From Xanthomonas chitinilytica (lineage in GTDB: Bacteria > Pseudomonadota > Gammaproteobacteria > Xanthomonadales > Xanthomonadaceae), in assembly GCF_026107455.2 (NCBI RefSeq), contig NZ_JAPCHY010000003.1:1-64000 (forward strand): a stretch of DNA of 64,000 bases, written 5' to 3'. The notes beneath the pieces were generated by a model that saw only the letters and a program-made list of their open reading frames with translations, was not told the DNA's origin and did not search any database. Positions 16,345-24,325 of the stretch are shown here, one piece after another. Every line of letters starts with the position of its first letter. The stretch's first letter is position 1. Position numbers and translations under genes: made by a program.

Positions 16345-19281
16345 ATGCCGGTGACGCGTGCGGCCACGCCCCCGACTCGCACGATCGCCGGCTTCGGCCT
16401 GCTGCTGGCCGTGGTGCTGGCCCTCGCGCTGGGATTGATGCTGTGGAACGACTGGCACAACCGGGTGGCGGCCGCGCAGCGCCAGAGCCTGGCGCTGGTG
16501 ACCGGCACCGACCGCCTGCTGCGCTCGGAGCTGAATACCCTGGAACGGGCATTGACCGGCATCGCCAGCGATGGCCGGCGCCTGTTCGATCGCGTGCCCG
16601 CCCAGGCGCCGCAGTTGCTCGACGAGGCGATCAAGGGCGTGTTGTCGCGCAATGCCGGGCTGGAAAGCGTGGTGCTGGTCGACGCCGCCGGCCGACCGCT
16701 GGCCGGTGGCGAGGGCGATGCGACCCTGCCGCAATGGACGGTCGCGCAGAACCGCGGCGTCGGCGGGCGCCTGTACGTCGGCCGGCTGGAACGGCGTGCC
16801 GACGGTCACCGGGTGCTGCGCCTGGCATTGCCGATGCAGCCCGGCCGCTGGCTGCTGGCGCGGCTGCACGTGACCCAGTTGCAGGACGTGGTGGGCAACC
16901 TGGATACCGGCCGCCGCGGCGTGGTGGCCATCGCCAGCCGCCAGGGCGAGATGCTGGCGCACAGCCTGGAGCCGGCCGTGCGCGTGGGGCAGGGGGTCGT
17001 CCCGCCGGATGGCGGCGGGGTTGCCGCCGCGCTGCGGGCGCGGATCGCCGCCGATGACGGCGTGCGCCGCATTTCCGCAACGGTGGCCCCGCGCGAGTAT
17101 CCGCTGGTGCTGTATGCCGGGCTGGCGCGCGACGAGGTGCTGGCACGCTGGTGGCCGCTGCTGTACGCCGCGCTGGGCATCTACCTGCTGTACTGGCTCG
17201 GCTTCCTGTACCTGCTGTCGAGCGTGCGCCGCAGCGCCGCGCAGCAGGAACGGCTGGGCGAGGAACTGCGCGCCGGCAGCGCCGAACTGGCGCTGGCGCA
17301 CCGGGTCGGCAAGGTCGGCACCTGGTCGATGGACGACGACGGCAGCGGCCTGCGCTGGTCGGCGCTGTCGCAGCGCATGTTCGCGCTGCCGCGCCGGCAG
17401 GCCGGCATGGACGAGTTCTTCGAGCGCGTGCACCGCGACGACCGCGCCGCGCTGCAGACGATGCTGGCCGATGCCTGGGCCGGCAAGGGCGCGATGAACG
17501 CGATGTTCCGGCTGGTGCTGCCGGGCGGGGAGCTGCGCTGGCTGTCGGTGCGCGGCGAGCTGGTCGAGACCACCGGCCCGCGCCGGCGCATGGCCGGGGC
17601 GGTGGTCGACGTCAGCGAGCGGGTGCACGACGCGGCGCGGGTGCAGGCAGCCGAGCACCAGTTCCGGCTGGTGTTCGAACGCAACCCGGCGCCGTTCTGG
17701 GTGTTCGACATGCAGACCCTGCGCTTCCTGGAAGTGAACCAGGCTGCGGTGCAGCAGTATGGCTACAGCCGCGAGGAATTCCTGGCGATGTCGATCCTGG
17801 ACATCCGCCCGCAGGAGGACTGGGGCGAGATCCACGAGGCCGTCGAGCTGGCCGCCGCCGGCGAGGTGCGCGACGGCGTGGTGCGGGTGCACCGGCGCAA
17901 GGACGGCAGCCTGTTCGAGGTGCGCGGGCACGTCTCGCTGCTGGAATTCGGCGGGGTGCGGGCGTGCCTGGTGCTGGCCGAGGACGTCAGCGAGCGCATC
18001 GCCTACGAGCGCGAACTGGCCTACCGCGCCAGCCATCACCTGGATACCGGGTTGCTCAACGTGCGCGCGCTGGCGGAGATGCTCGACAGCCACCACGAGG
18101 GCTACACCATCGCCCACGTGCAGCTGCGCGGGCTGCAGATGGTCGGCGACACCCTGGGCCGCGAGGCCGGCGAGCAGGTGCTGCGCGCGGTGGCCGCGCG
18201 GCTGGGCGGGCTGGGCGCGCGCTACGGGCTGCTGGCGTTCCAGCCGGCCGAGGATTTCGTGCTGGCCATCTGCAGCGGCCACGATCCGCACAAGGCGCTG
18301 GACGCGCTGCTGGAGATCGTCGCCGAGCCGGTGCGCGGCCACGATTCCTGCCACCAGCTGGAAGCGCGCATCGGCGTGGCCCGCTGCCCGCAGCAGGGCG
18401 AGCTGGCCGAACAGGTGATCGGCCGCGCCGCGCAGGCGGCGTACGCCGCGCGTGAGGAGCGCACCACGATCTCGTGGTTCGACGACGAAGTGGCCGCGCG
18501 CCTGTCCGAACGGCTGCAGCTGGCCGGGCGCATCCACAGCGCCATCGACCGGGAGGAGTTCGAACTGCACTTCCAGCCGATCCGGCACGCCGCCGACGGC
18601 AGCATCGCCGCGCTGGAGGCGCTGCTGCGCTGGCCGCAGGCCGACGGCAGCTTCGTCCCGCCCGGCCATTTCATCCAGCTGTGCGAGGACACCGGTCTGA
18701 TCATCGCGCTGGGGCGCTGGGTGATCCGCGCCGCGGCCCGCGCGCAGCGGCAGCTGGTGCAATCGGGCTGGGGGCATCTGCCGATCGCGGTGAACGTGTC
18801 GGCGGTGCAGTTCTTCAACAGCGACCTGGTGGGCGAGTTCGCCCGCGCCGCCGAGGAGTTCGGCCTGCAGCGCGGGGCGCTGCAGCTGGAGCTGACCGAG
18901 AGCAGCCTGATGCACAAGCCGGCGCAGGCGCTGCAGACCATGCAGCGCCTGCACGAGAAGGGCGTCTGCGTGTCGCTGGACGATTTCGGCACCGGCTTCT
19001 CCAGCATGTCCTACCTGCAGCACCTGCCGCTGGACTCGCTGAAGATCGACCGCTGTTTCGTCAGCGACGTCGAACGCAATCCGCGCAACGCCGCGATCTG
19101 CCGCGCGCTGCTGTCGCTGGGCCACAGCATGGGGTTGACGGTGATCGCCGAGGGCGTGGAAACCGAAGGCCAGCACGCCTGGCTGGCGGCGCATGGCTGC
19201 GACCAGGTGCAGGGCTACCTGCTGGGGCGGCCGCTGCCGCTGCGGCAGGTGGTCGAATCGTTCGGCCCGGCTACAGCATGA
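16345..19281 (+). CDS. Membrane PAS - degenerate GGDEF - EAL cyclic-di-GMP phosphodiesterase
   Basis: The product is about 978 residues (ATG 16345; an in-frame ATG at 16327 is possible). Two membrane helices (about 10-32 and about 265-290) bracket a periplasmic sensor. PAS-like regions follow (about 310-430 and 435-560, FRLVFERNPAPFWVFD). The GGDEF domain is degenerate: the signature position reads FQPAEDFVLAI, so cyclase activity is unlikely. The EAL domain keeps Glu758 in EALLRWP, NVSAVQF, Asp879/Asp880 in DDFGTGFSS, KIDRCF and EGVET, so it should hydrolyse c-di-GMP. Its last 11 bases overlap the tail of the convergent Rieske gene. Confidence 0.93.
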   Translation: MPVTRAATPPTRTIAGFGLLLAVVLALALGLMLWNDWHNRVAAAQRQSLALVTGTDRLLRSELNTLERALTGIASDGRRLFDRVPAQAPQLLDEAIKGVLSRNAGLESVVLVDAAGRPLAGGEGDATLPQWTVAQNRGVGGRLYVGRLERRADGHRVLRLALPMQPGRWLLARLHVTQLQDVVGNLDTGRRGVVAIASRQGEMLAHSLEPAVRVGQGVVPPDGGGVAAALRARIAADDGVRRISATVAPREYPLVLYAGLARDEVLARWWPLLYAALGIYLLYWLGFLYLLSSVRRSAAQQERLGEELRAGSAELALAHRVGKVGTWSMDDDGSGLRWSALSQRMFALPRRQAGMDEFFERVHRDDRAALQTMLADAWAGKGAMNAMFRLVLPGGELRWLSVRGELVETTGPRRRMAGAVVDVSERVHDAARVQAAEHQFRLVFERNPAPFWVFDMQTLRFLEVNQAAVQQYGYSREEFLAMSILDIRPQEDWGEIHEAVELAAAGEVRDGVVRVHRRKDGSLFEVRGHVSLLEFGGVRACLVLAEDVSERIAYERELAYRASHHLDTGLLNVRALAEMLDSHHEGYTIAHVQLRGLQMVGDTLGREAGEQVLRAVAARLGGLGARYGLLAFQPAEDFVLAICSGHDPHKALDALLEIVAEPVRGHDSCHQLEARIGVARCPQQGELAEQVIGRAAQAAYAAREERTTISWFDDEVAARLSERLQLAGRIHSAIDREEFELHFQPIRHAADGSIAALEALLRWPQADGSFVPPGHFIQLCEDTGLIIALGRWVIRAAARAQRQLVQSGWGHLPIAVNVSAVQFFNSDLVGEFARAAEEFGLQRGALQLELTESSLMHKPAQALQTMQRLHEKGVCVSLDDFGTGFSSMSYLQHLPLDSLKIDRCFVSDVERNPRNAAICRALLSLGHSMGLTVIAEGVETEGQHAWLAAHGCDQVQGYLLGRPLPLRQVVESFGPATA

Positions 19282-20281
19282 GCTCGATGTCGCGTTCGCC
19301 CGGCTGCGGGCGTTCGCCGCGCAGCCACCACGCCTCCAGCGGCGCGCGCACCAGGTCCAGCGGCGAACTGGCGCCGTGGCGGCCGGGGAAGCGCGCCTGG
19401 TTCCAGGCCTGGCGTTCGAGCATGCGCCGGTCCTGCTCGCCGACCTTGCGCAGCAGCGGCCACAGCAGCAGCCGCACCGCCCAGCGCGGGGCGATGCGTC
19501 CCTGCACGTGCAGGGTGGCGAACACGTCGGTGGCGGTGGCGCTGTGCGGGGTGAAATGCAGGGTGATGCAGACCCGCGCGCCGCTGGCGTAGCGGTACTC
19601 GATGCGCGCGCTGCCGGGCAGGGCGAAGTGCGCATGCTCGCCGCTGCGGCGCGATTCGAACAGCCTGTACAGCCAGCCGCTCTGTTCGCCCTGGCCGCGG
19701 TAGTCGACGCTGAAGCCGTCGTCGCGGCTCTGCAGCCGCACCTGCATGCGCTGGCGCCGGTCGCCCTGGCGCACCAGTCCCGGATGCAGGAAGTGGGTGT
19801 GCAGCGGGTCGAGGAAGTTCTCCATCGCGTCGAGCACGTGCGCCGGCCAGCGGGTCTGCCACAGGAAGCGGCGGCTGGCCGGCGGCAGTTCCCGCGCCAG
19901 CGCCGAGGGCGCAGCCTCGCCGTCGGCGGACGGGCGCAGCCACAGCAGGCCGTCGTGTTCGAGCAGCGGGTAGCTGCGCACCTTCACCGCCGGCAGCGGC
20001 TGGCCGTCGGGCAGGCCGGGGATGTCGCGCAGGCGGCCGTCGGCATCGAAGCTCCAGCCGTGGTACGGGCACTGCAGGCGACCGTGGCGCACGCAGCCGT
20101 CGGACAGCGCCACCTGCCGGTGCGGGCAGCGGTCCTCCAGCGCCAGCAGCCCGCCGGCGCCGTCGCGCGCCAGCACCAGGGGACGGTCGAGCACGCTGAC
20201 CGCCAGCGGTTTGCGGCCGAGCCGGTCGCTGCGGGCCACGGCATACCAGTGCTGGAACAGGGGGGCGGGCCAGGGATTCAC
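19271..20281 (-). CDS. Rieske non-haem iron oxygenase, last gene of a six-gene operon
   Basis: This 336-residue oxygenase (GTG start in a GTGA overlap with the previous stop) has an N-terminal Rieske domain. Its [2Fe-2S] ligands are Cys52/His54 (CPHR) and Cys71/His74 (CPYHGW). A catalytic domain follows with mononuclear-iron ligands in ENFLDPLHTHFLHPG (Asp158, His161, His166, with bridging Asn155). The single-chain layout and PYHGWSFD region resemble the PaO/CAO/cholesterol-7-desaturase group rather than two-subunit benzoate dioxygenases. No reductase or ferredoxin is next to it. In this operon it probably hydroxylates or desaturates the product of the upstream enzymes, which is inference. 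Confidence 0.92.
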   Translation of the reverse strand: MNPWPAPLFQHWYAVARSDRLGRKPLAVSVLDRPLVLARDGAGGLLALEDRCPHRQVALSDGCVRHGRLQCPYHGWSFDADGRLRDIPGLPDGQPLPAVKVRSYPLLEHDGLLWLRPSADGEAAPSALARELPPASRRFLWQTRWPAHVLDAMENFLDPLHTHFLHPGLVRQGDRRQRMQVRLQSRDDGFSVDYRGQGEQSGWLYRLFESRRSGEHAHFALPGSARIEYRYASGARVCITLHFTPHSATATDVFATLHVQGRIAPRWAVRLLLWPLLRKVGEQDRRMLERQAWNQARFPGRHGASSPLDLVRAPLEAWWLRGERPQPGERDIELML

Positions 20282-21375
20282 AGGCGGTACCTCTGCATCA
20301 GCGGAATGCCGATGCGGCGGGTGAGGGAGGACAGCACGGACAGCGTCGCGCGGGTGCGCAGCGGGCGGTGGGCGTCGAGCACGGCGCTGTACTCGATGAC
20401 CGGCCGGCCGCCGCGCAACCGCTTGAAGCCGGCCGCGCCGGCGCTGAGGTTGAGGTGGCGGCCGCTGCGCAGCGCGTTGCGGAAGCTGCAGGCGGTGAGC
20501 GTGCGGTACAGCGCGAGCTTCCGCGGCTGCGAGGTGTCGTAGCCGACGATGGGCGTGGTCAGCGCCCGGTCGGTGCCGAACATGCCGGCGATGCACTGCA
20601 GTTCGCCATTGCCGTCGCGGAAACCCTCGAACTCGAGCAGCCCGTGGCGGTGCCAGTCGCGCAGCATCCGCGCGTGGTAGTCCGGATTGCAGCGCGAATA
20701 CTTGTCCAGGTAGAGCATCGCGTACAGCCGTTCGATGCGCGGATAGTCGGCCTCGCCGATGTCGCCATTGCCGGCGAAGGACAGGTCGCGCCGCTGCAGC
20801 AGCTTCATGTCCGTGGCCATGTCGCGCACCTTCAGCAGTCGCGTCATGTCCGGGTACAGGTAGATCTGGCGACTGGCGACCAGGCGGAAGCCGCGCGCCT
20901 GCAGGGCCTGCAGCCAGTCGCCGTTGTCGTGCGGGTTGAGCGAGCGCAGCCACAGCGCATGCGTGGGCCAGCGCCCGCGCGCCTGTTCGAGCAGGGCGTC
21001 CAGCGGCACCTCGCGCAGCGGCGGGTACAGGTTGGTCGATACGCACCAGTTGTTGATCGCCACCGCGCGGTCGATGCCGGCGGCAGCGAACACGCCGCCG
21101 AGCGCGCCGCACAGCGCCGCGGTCGCGGCGGCGGACCGCGGCGGCAACAGCCGCCGCGCCTCCTCGGCGGCGTAGTCGGCATAGGTGGTGCGCGGCGAGC
21201 ATACCCAGGCGTTGCCGCGCTCGCGGTCGTTCACGGTGACCGGCATCGCGCAGTCGCCGGTGCGCAGCATCTCCAGCCCGGCATCGAGATTGCGGGCGAT
21301 GGCGCGGGCGTTGCCGCCTTCGTGCAGCCGTGCGAAGGCCTCGGCCTGGCGCCGGTAGCCGTGGTCGCGGCTCAT
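20278..21375 (-). CDS. Putative acyl-CoA N-acyltransferase-fold protein
   Basis: The 365-residue protein starts at an ATG that overlaps the ATP-grasp stop (ATGA). I see no strict motif. Segments such as ERLYAMLYLDKYSRCNPDY, FEGFRDGNGELQCIAGMFG and LNLSAGAAGFKRLRGGRPVIEY look like the C-terminal half of GNAT/FemAB-type acyltransferases. The N-terminal half (VTVNDRERGNAWVCSPRTTYADY) is unfamiliar. If it is an acyltransferase it could move an acyl chain or amino acid made by its operon partners. The assignment is tentative. Confidence 0.75.
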   Translation of the reverse strand: MSRDHGYRRQAEAFARLHEGGNARAIARNLDAGLEMLRTGDCAMPVTVNDRERGNAWVCSPRTTYADYAAEEARRLLPPRSAAATAALCGALGGVFAAAGIDRAVAINNWCVSTNLYPPLREVPLDALLEQARGRWPTHALWLRSLNPHDNGDWLQALQARGFRLVASRQIYLYPDMTRLLKVRDMATDMKLLQRRDLSFAGNGDIGEADYPRIERLYAMLYLDKYSRCNPDYHARMLRDWHRHGLLEFEGFRDGNGELQCIAGMFGTDRALTTPIVGYDTSQPRKLALYRTLTACSFRNALRSGRHLNLSAGAAGFKRLRGGRPVIEYSAVLDAHRPLRTRATLSVLSSLTRRIGIPLMQRYRL

Positions 21376-22523
21376 GCCAGCGGTGCTCCGTCCCATTCGA
21401 TGTCGGCGGTGGACGCCGCGCGCAGGCTGATGCGCCGGCGCGCGGCCTGCAGGCCGTAGTGGCCGAGGTCGCGCAGGGTGGCGGGCAGCGGTGCGCGGTC
21501 GCCGGGACGGGCCAGCACGTCGTCGCCGGCACGCAGGTCGGCGTGCCACTGCGCCAGCCGCCCGGCCGCCAGCGCGCGCGGCAGCGCGTCCAGGTACATC
21601 AGCGGCGCCAGCATCGCCGCACGCCGGTGGCCCGGTTCAAGCACGCCGTCGCCGTCGCCGGCCAGGGCCCGCGGCAGGGCGTCGCCGGGCGCGAACAGGT
21701 GGAGGCCGCTGGTGCCGCGCGGATTGCACTCGATCACGTGGGCGCGACCGTCGCCGGCGACGATCCAGTCGAAGGCGACCTGCCCGCTGCAGCCCAGCTG
21801 CGCCACCAGCGCGGCGGCATGCTCGCGCAGTCCCGGCGGCGCGGCGGGGGCGAAGTAGTAGCTGGCGCTGCGGCGCAGACGGTGGCGCGGCTGGTAGACG
21901 GCATGCGCGAGCAGGCGCCCGCGCTCGGCCACCGCATAGCTGCAGTACTCGGTGCCGGCGCACAGCTGCTGCACCACCCAGGGCTGGCCGTCCGGCAGCG
22001 GCGCAGCGTCGGCGGGAATGCCGTGCGGATACAGCCGCACATGCACGCCGAAACGCGAGAACTCCGGCTTCAGCACCACCGCGCGGCCGGCGGTCCAGTC
22101 GCGCGCCTCGGCCAGGCTGGCGACCCGCGCGCTGTCGGGTACCGGCAGCCCGGCAGCGCGCGCCAGCGCCAGGAATTCCCACTTGCTGTGCAGCGAGCGC
22201 AGCCGGTCGAAGTCGTCGGCCAGCACCCGCAGCTGCGCCGGCAGGCGGTGGCGCAGGTGGGCGACGTAGAACACTTCCTCGCAGGTGGGCAGCAGCAGGT
22301 CGATGCGGTGTTCGTGCACCAGACGCGAAAGGTCGGCGGCGAACGCCTCCGGCGCGTGCCGCGGCGGGGCGATGCGGTGGCGCCCTGCGACCGCGCGCGA
22401 GGCGCCGGCGGCGTGCGCGGGCACGCTGTCGGCCACGTGCACGCGCCAGCCGTGGGCGTGGAAGCGGCGCGCCAGGTCCAGCGCGATCGGCGCCCGCGCG
22501 CCGGTGATCAGCACGCTAGGCAT
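21372..22523 (-). CDS. ATP-grasp ligase (carbamoyl-phosphate-synthase-like)
   Basis: The 383-residue protein begins with a Rossmann-like pre-ATP-grasp fold (MPSVLITGARAPIALDLARRF). The ATP-grasp domain follows, with Lys152 in VVLKPEFSRFGVHV and the metal-binding end VIECNPRG (Glu265, Asn267). ATP-grasp enzymes activate a carboxylate as acyl phosphate and join it to an amine or thiol. In this operon it probably couples the acid made by the KASIII/SDR pair to an unknown nucleophile. It overlaps the preceding gene by 8 bases and the following one by 4. Confidence 0.9.
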   Translation of the reverse strand: MPSVLITGARAPIALDLARRFHAHGWRVHVADSVPAHAAGASRAVAGRHRIAPPRHAPEAFAADLSRLVHEHRIDLLLPTCEEVFYVAHLRHRLPAQLRVLADDFDRLRSLHSKWEFLALARAAGLPVPDSARVASLAEARDWTAGRAVVLKPEFSRFGVHVRLYPHGIPADAAPLPDGQPWVVQQLCAGTEYCSYAVAERGRLLAHAVYQPRHRLRRSASYYFAPAAPPGLREHAAALVAQLGCSGQVAFDWIVAGDGRAHVIECNPRGTSGLHLFAPGDALPRALAGDGDGVLEPGHRRAAMLAPLMYLDALPRALAAGRLAQWHADLRAGDDVLARPGDRAPLPATLRDLGHYGLQAARRRISLRAASTADIEWDGAPLA

Positions 22524-23349
22524 CGCGATGGCCCCTTGGACGCCAGTCGCGGCAATGCGAAGGCACGATGCGCAGCGACGGCTGCGCCTGTTGCAGCGCC
22601 TGCAGCCGCGCCAGGGTCTGCAGGTAGGCGTCGCGGTCGCCCAGCCAGGCGCTGACCAGCGCCGGCGGCGGCACGCCCCTGCGCAGGGCGTCGGACGACC
22701 AGGCCGCGTCGGCGACCAGGAACACCGGGCCGTCGCCGTCCTCGAACCACAGCCCGTAGTGCCCGGGGGCGTGGCCGGGCAGCGGCACCAGCAGCAGGCT
22801 GCCGTCGCCGAAGAAGTCGTGGCCGGGATCGAAGCCGCGCAGCGCGGCCGGCATGCGCGCGCGCGGGCTGGCCTCGAAGGACTGCCGGCGGCCGGTGGCG
22901 CTGTCGAGCAGGGCCGGCAGGAAGCCCTGGCGGGTGGCGGCGAAGCGGCCGCGCCGGCGCAGGTCGTTCCAGGCCTCGTCCGAACAGGCGATGCGCGCGC
23001 GCGGGAAGTCGGCCACGCCGGCGACGTGGTCGCCGTGCAGGTGCGAGAGCAGGATCCAGGCGATGTCGTCGGCGGCGATGCCGGCGCTGCGCAACTGGCG
23101 GGCCAGCGGTTCGTCCTCGCGCATCCGCACCGGCGTGACCCAGCGGTACAGGCGTTCGGGGAATGGCGTGGTGGCGTGCAGGAAATGCTCGGCGTAGCCG
23201 GTGTCGAACAGCAGCCAGCCGTGTTCGCGGTGGCGCAGCAGGGTGGCCAGCGCCGGGAATTGGCAGGGGCGCAGCGCGCCGTCGCGGCGCGAGGCGATCT
23301 CCGGGTGCAGGCAGTGGCCCGCCTCGAACAGCCGCCACTCAACGATCAT
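22516..23349 (-). CDS. Metallo-beta-lactamase-fold hydrolase (lactonase-like)
   Basis: The 277-residue protein carries the metal motif HLHGDH (His103, His105, Asp107, His108). Later ligands lie in PLPGHAPGHYG (His), LVADAAW (Asp) and VPSHCRDW. The layout, with FDTGYAEHF before the motif, resembles the N-acyl-homoserine lactonase group (AiiA/AttM). It could hydrolyse a lactone or thioester. Within the operon it overlaps both neighbours (11 and 8 bases), which suggests a pathway role; signal quenching is an alternative. Confidence 0.9.
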   Translation of the reverse strand: MIVEWRLFEAGHCLHPEIASRRDGALRPCQFPALATLLRHREHGWLLFDTGYAEHFLHATTPFPERLYRWVTPVRMREDEPLARQLRSAGIAADDIAWILLSHLHGDHVAGVADFPRARIACSDEAWNDLRRRGRFAATRQGFLPALLDSATGRRQSFEASPRARMPAALRGFDPGHDFFGDGSLLLVPLPGHAPGHYGLWFEDGDGPVFLVADAAWSSDALRRGVPPPALVSAWLGDRDAYLQTLARLQALQQAQPSLRIVPSHCRDWRPRGHRDA

Positions 23350-24325
23350 CGTGGGCCTGCCGGGCGAAGCGTTGCAGGCCCTCGGCGATCGACACCGTGG
23401 GCCGGTAGCCGAGTTCGCGCCGGGCGCGGCTTATGTCCAGCGTCTGCGACCAGCCGATCACGCCGACGCCGTAGCGGGTCAGGCGCGGTTCGGGCTGGCC
23501 GGGCCGCAGCCGCGCCACGCCCTCGGCGATGCCGGCCAGCGCCAGCGCCAGCCGCCGCGGCAACGGCAGCAGGCGCACGTCCAGGGCGCAGGCCTCGAAC
23601 AGCCGCACCAGCAGCTCGCGCACCGCCATCGGCTCGCCGTTGCTGAGGTTGTAGGCGCGGCCGTCGCCGGCCGCGTCCGCGCGCAGGCAGGCCAGCGTGG
23701 CCTGCACCACGTTGTCGACGTGGGTGATGTCGATCACCGCGCGGCCGCCGTGCACCAGCGGGAAGCGGCCGTTGCGCGCCACCGCCAGCAGCCGCGGCAG
23801 GATCGCGCGGTCGCCGTCGCCGAATACCGCGCGCGGCCGCAGCACCACGCATGGCAGGCCCTGGGCGGCGGCGCGGCGCACGCGCAGCTCCGATTCCCAC
23901 TTGCTGCGCGCGTAGTCGGTGATCCAGCGCGCGGGCGGCTGGAAATCCTCGCCCACGTCGTACCGGTCGGCGAAGCGGAAGTAGATGCTGGGCGAGCCGA
24001 AGTGCACGAAGCGCGCCACGCCGGCCTGCCTGGCGGCGTCGAGCAGGCGCTCGGTGGCGACCACGTTGGCCTGCTGGAAATCCGCGGCGCGGCCCCATGG
24101 CATCGACTTGGCGGCGGCATGCACCACCGCGTCGCAGCCGCGCAGCAGCGGCGCCAGCGCGTCGCGGGCCAGATCGGCGGGCTGGCGCTCGATGCGCGGG
24201 TCCAGCCGCGCCAGCGCGTCGCGGTCGCGGCCGCTGGCGACCACCGTGTCGCCGCGCGCCAGCAGCGCCTGCGCGACGTGGCGGCCGATGAAGCCGGAGG
24301 CGCCGGTGACGAGGACGCGCGCCAT
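23339..24325 (-). CDS. NAD(P)-dependent SDR (epimerase / 3beta-HSD-like)
   Basis: The 328-residue extended SDR has an N-terminal nucleotide-binding motif GASGFIG (8-14). The catalytic pair is Tyr138 and Lys142 (YARSK), with Ser in FGSPSIY. The sequence fits the 3beta-hydroxysteroid dehydrogenase / OleD-like branch, which reduces 3-ketones or oxidises 3-hydroxy groups. Next to a ketosynthase it would most simply reduce a 3-ketoacyl product. The ATG shares one base with the KASIII stop (TGATG), and its own stop lies 11 bases inside the next gene. Confidence 0.9.
   Translation of the reverse strand: MARVLVTGASGFIGRHVAQALLARGDTVVASGRDRDALARLDPRIERQPADLARDALAPLLRGCDAVVHAAAKSMPWGRAADFQQANVVATERLLDAARQAGVARFVHFGSPSIYFRFADRYDVGEDFQPPARWITDYARSKWESELRVRRAAAQGLPCVVLRPRAVFGDGDRAILPRLLAVARNGRFPLVHGGRAVIDITHVDNVVQATLACLRADAAGDGRAYNLSNGEPMAVRELLVRLFEACALDVRLLPLPRRLALALAGIAEGVARLRPGQPEPRLTRYGVGVIGWSQTLDISRARRELGYRPTVSIAEGLQRFARQAHDDR

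Noticed and set aside
14128..19635. A very long minus-strand open frame (about 1835 codons) opposite the MpaB and EAL genes
   Set aside because: Only its last 200 codons (14128-14730) are a real gene. The rest is low-complexity His/Gln/Arg/Ala sequence opposite well-supported genes, a known artefact of high-GC DNA.
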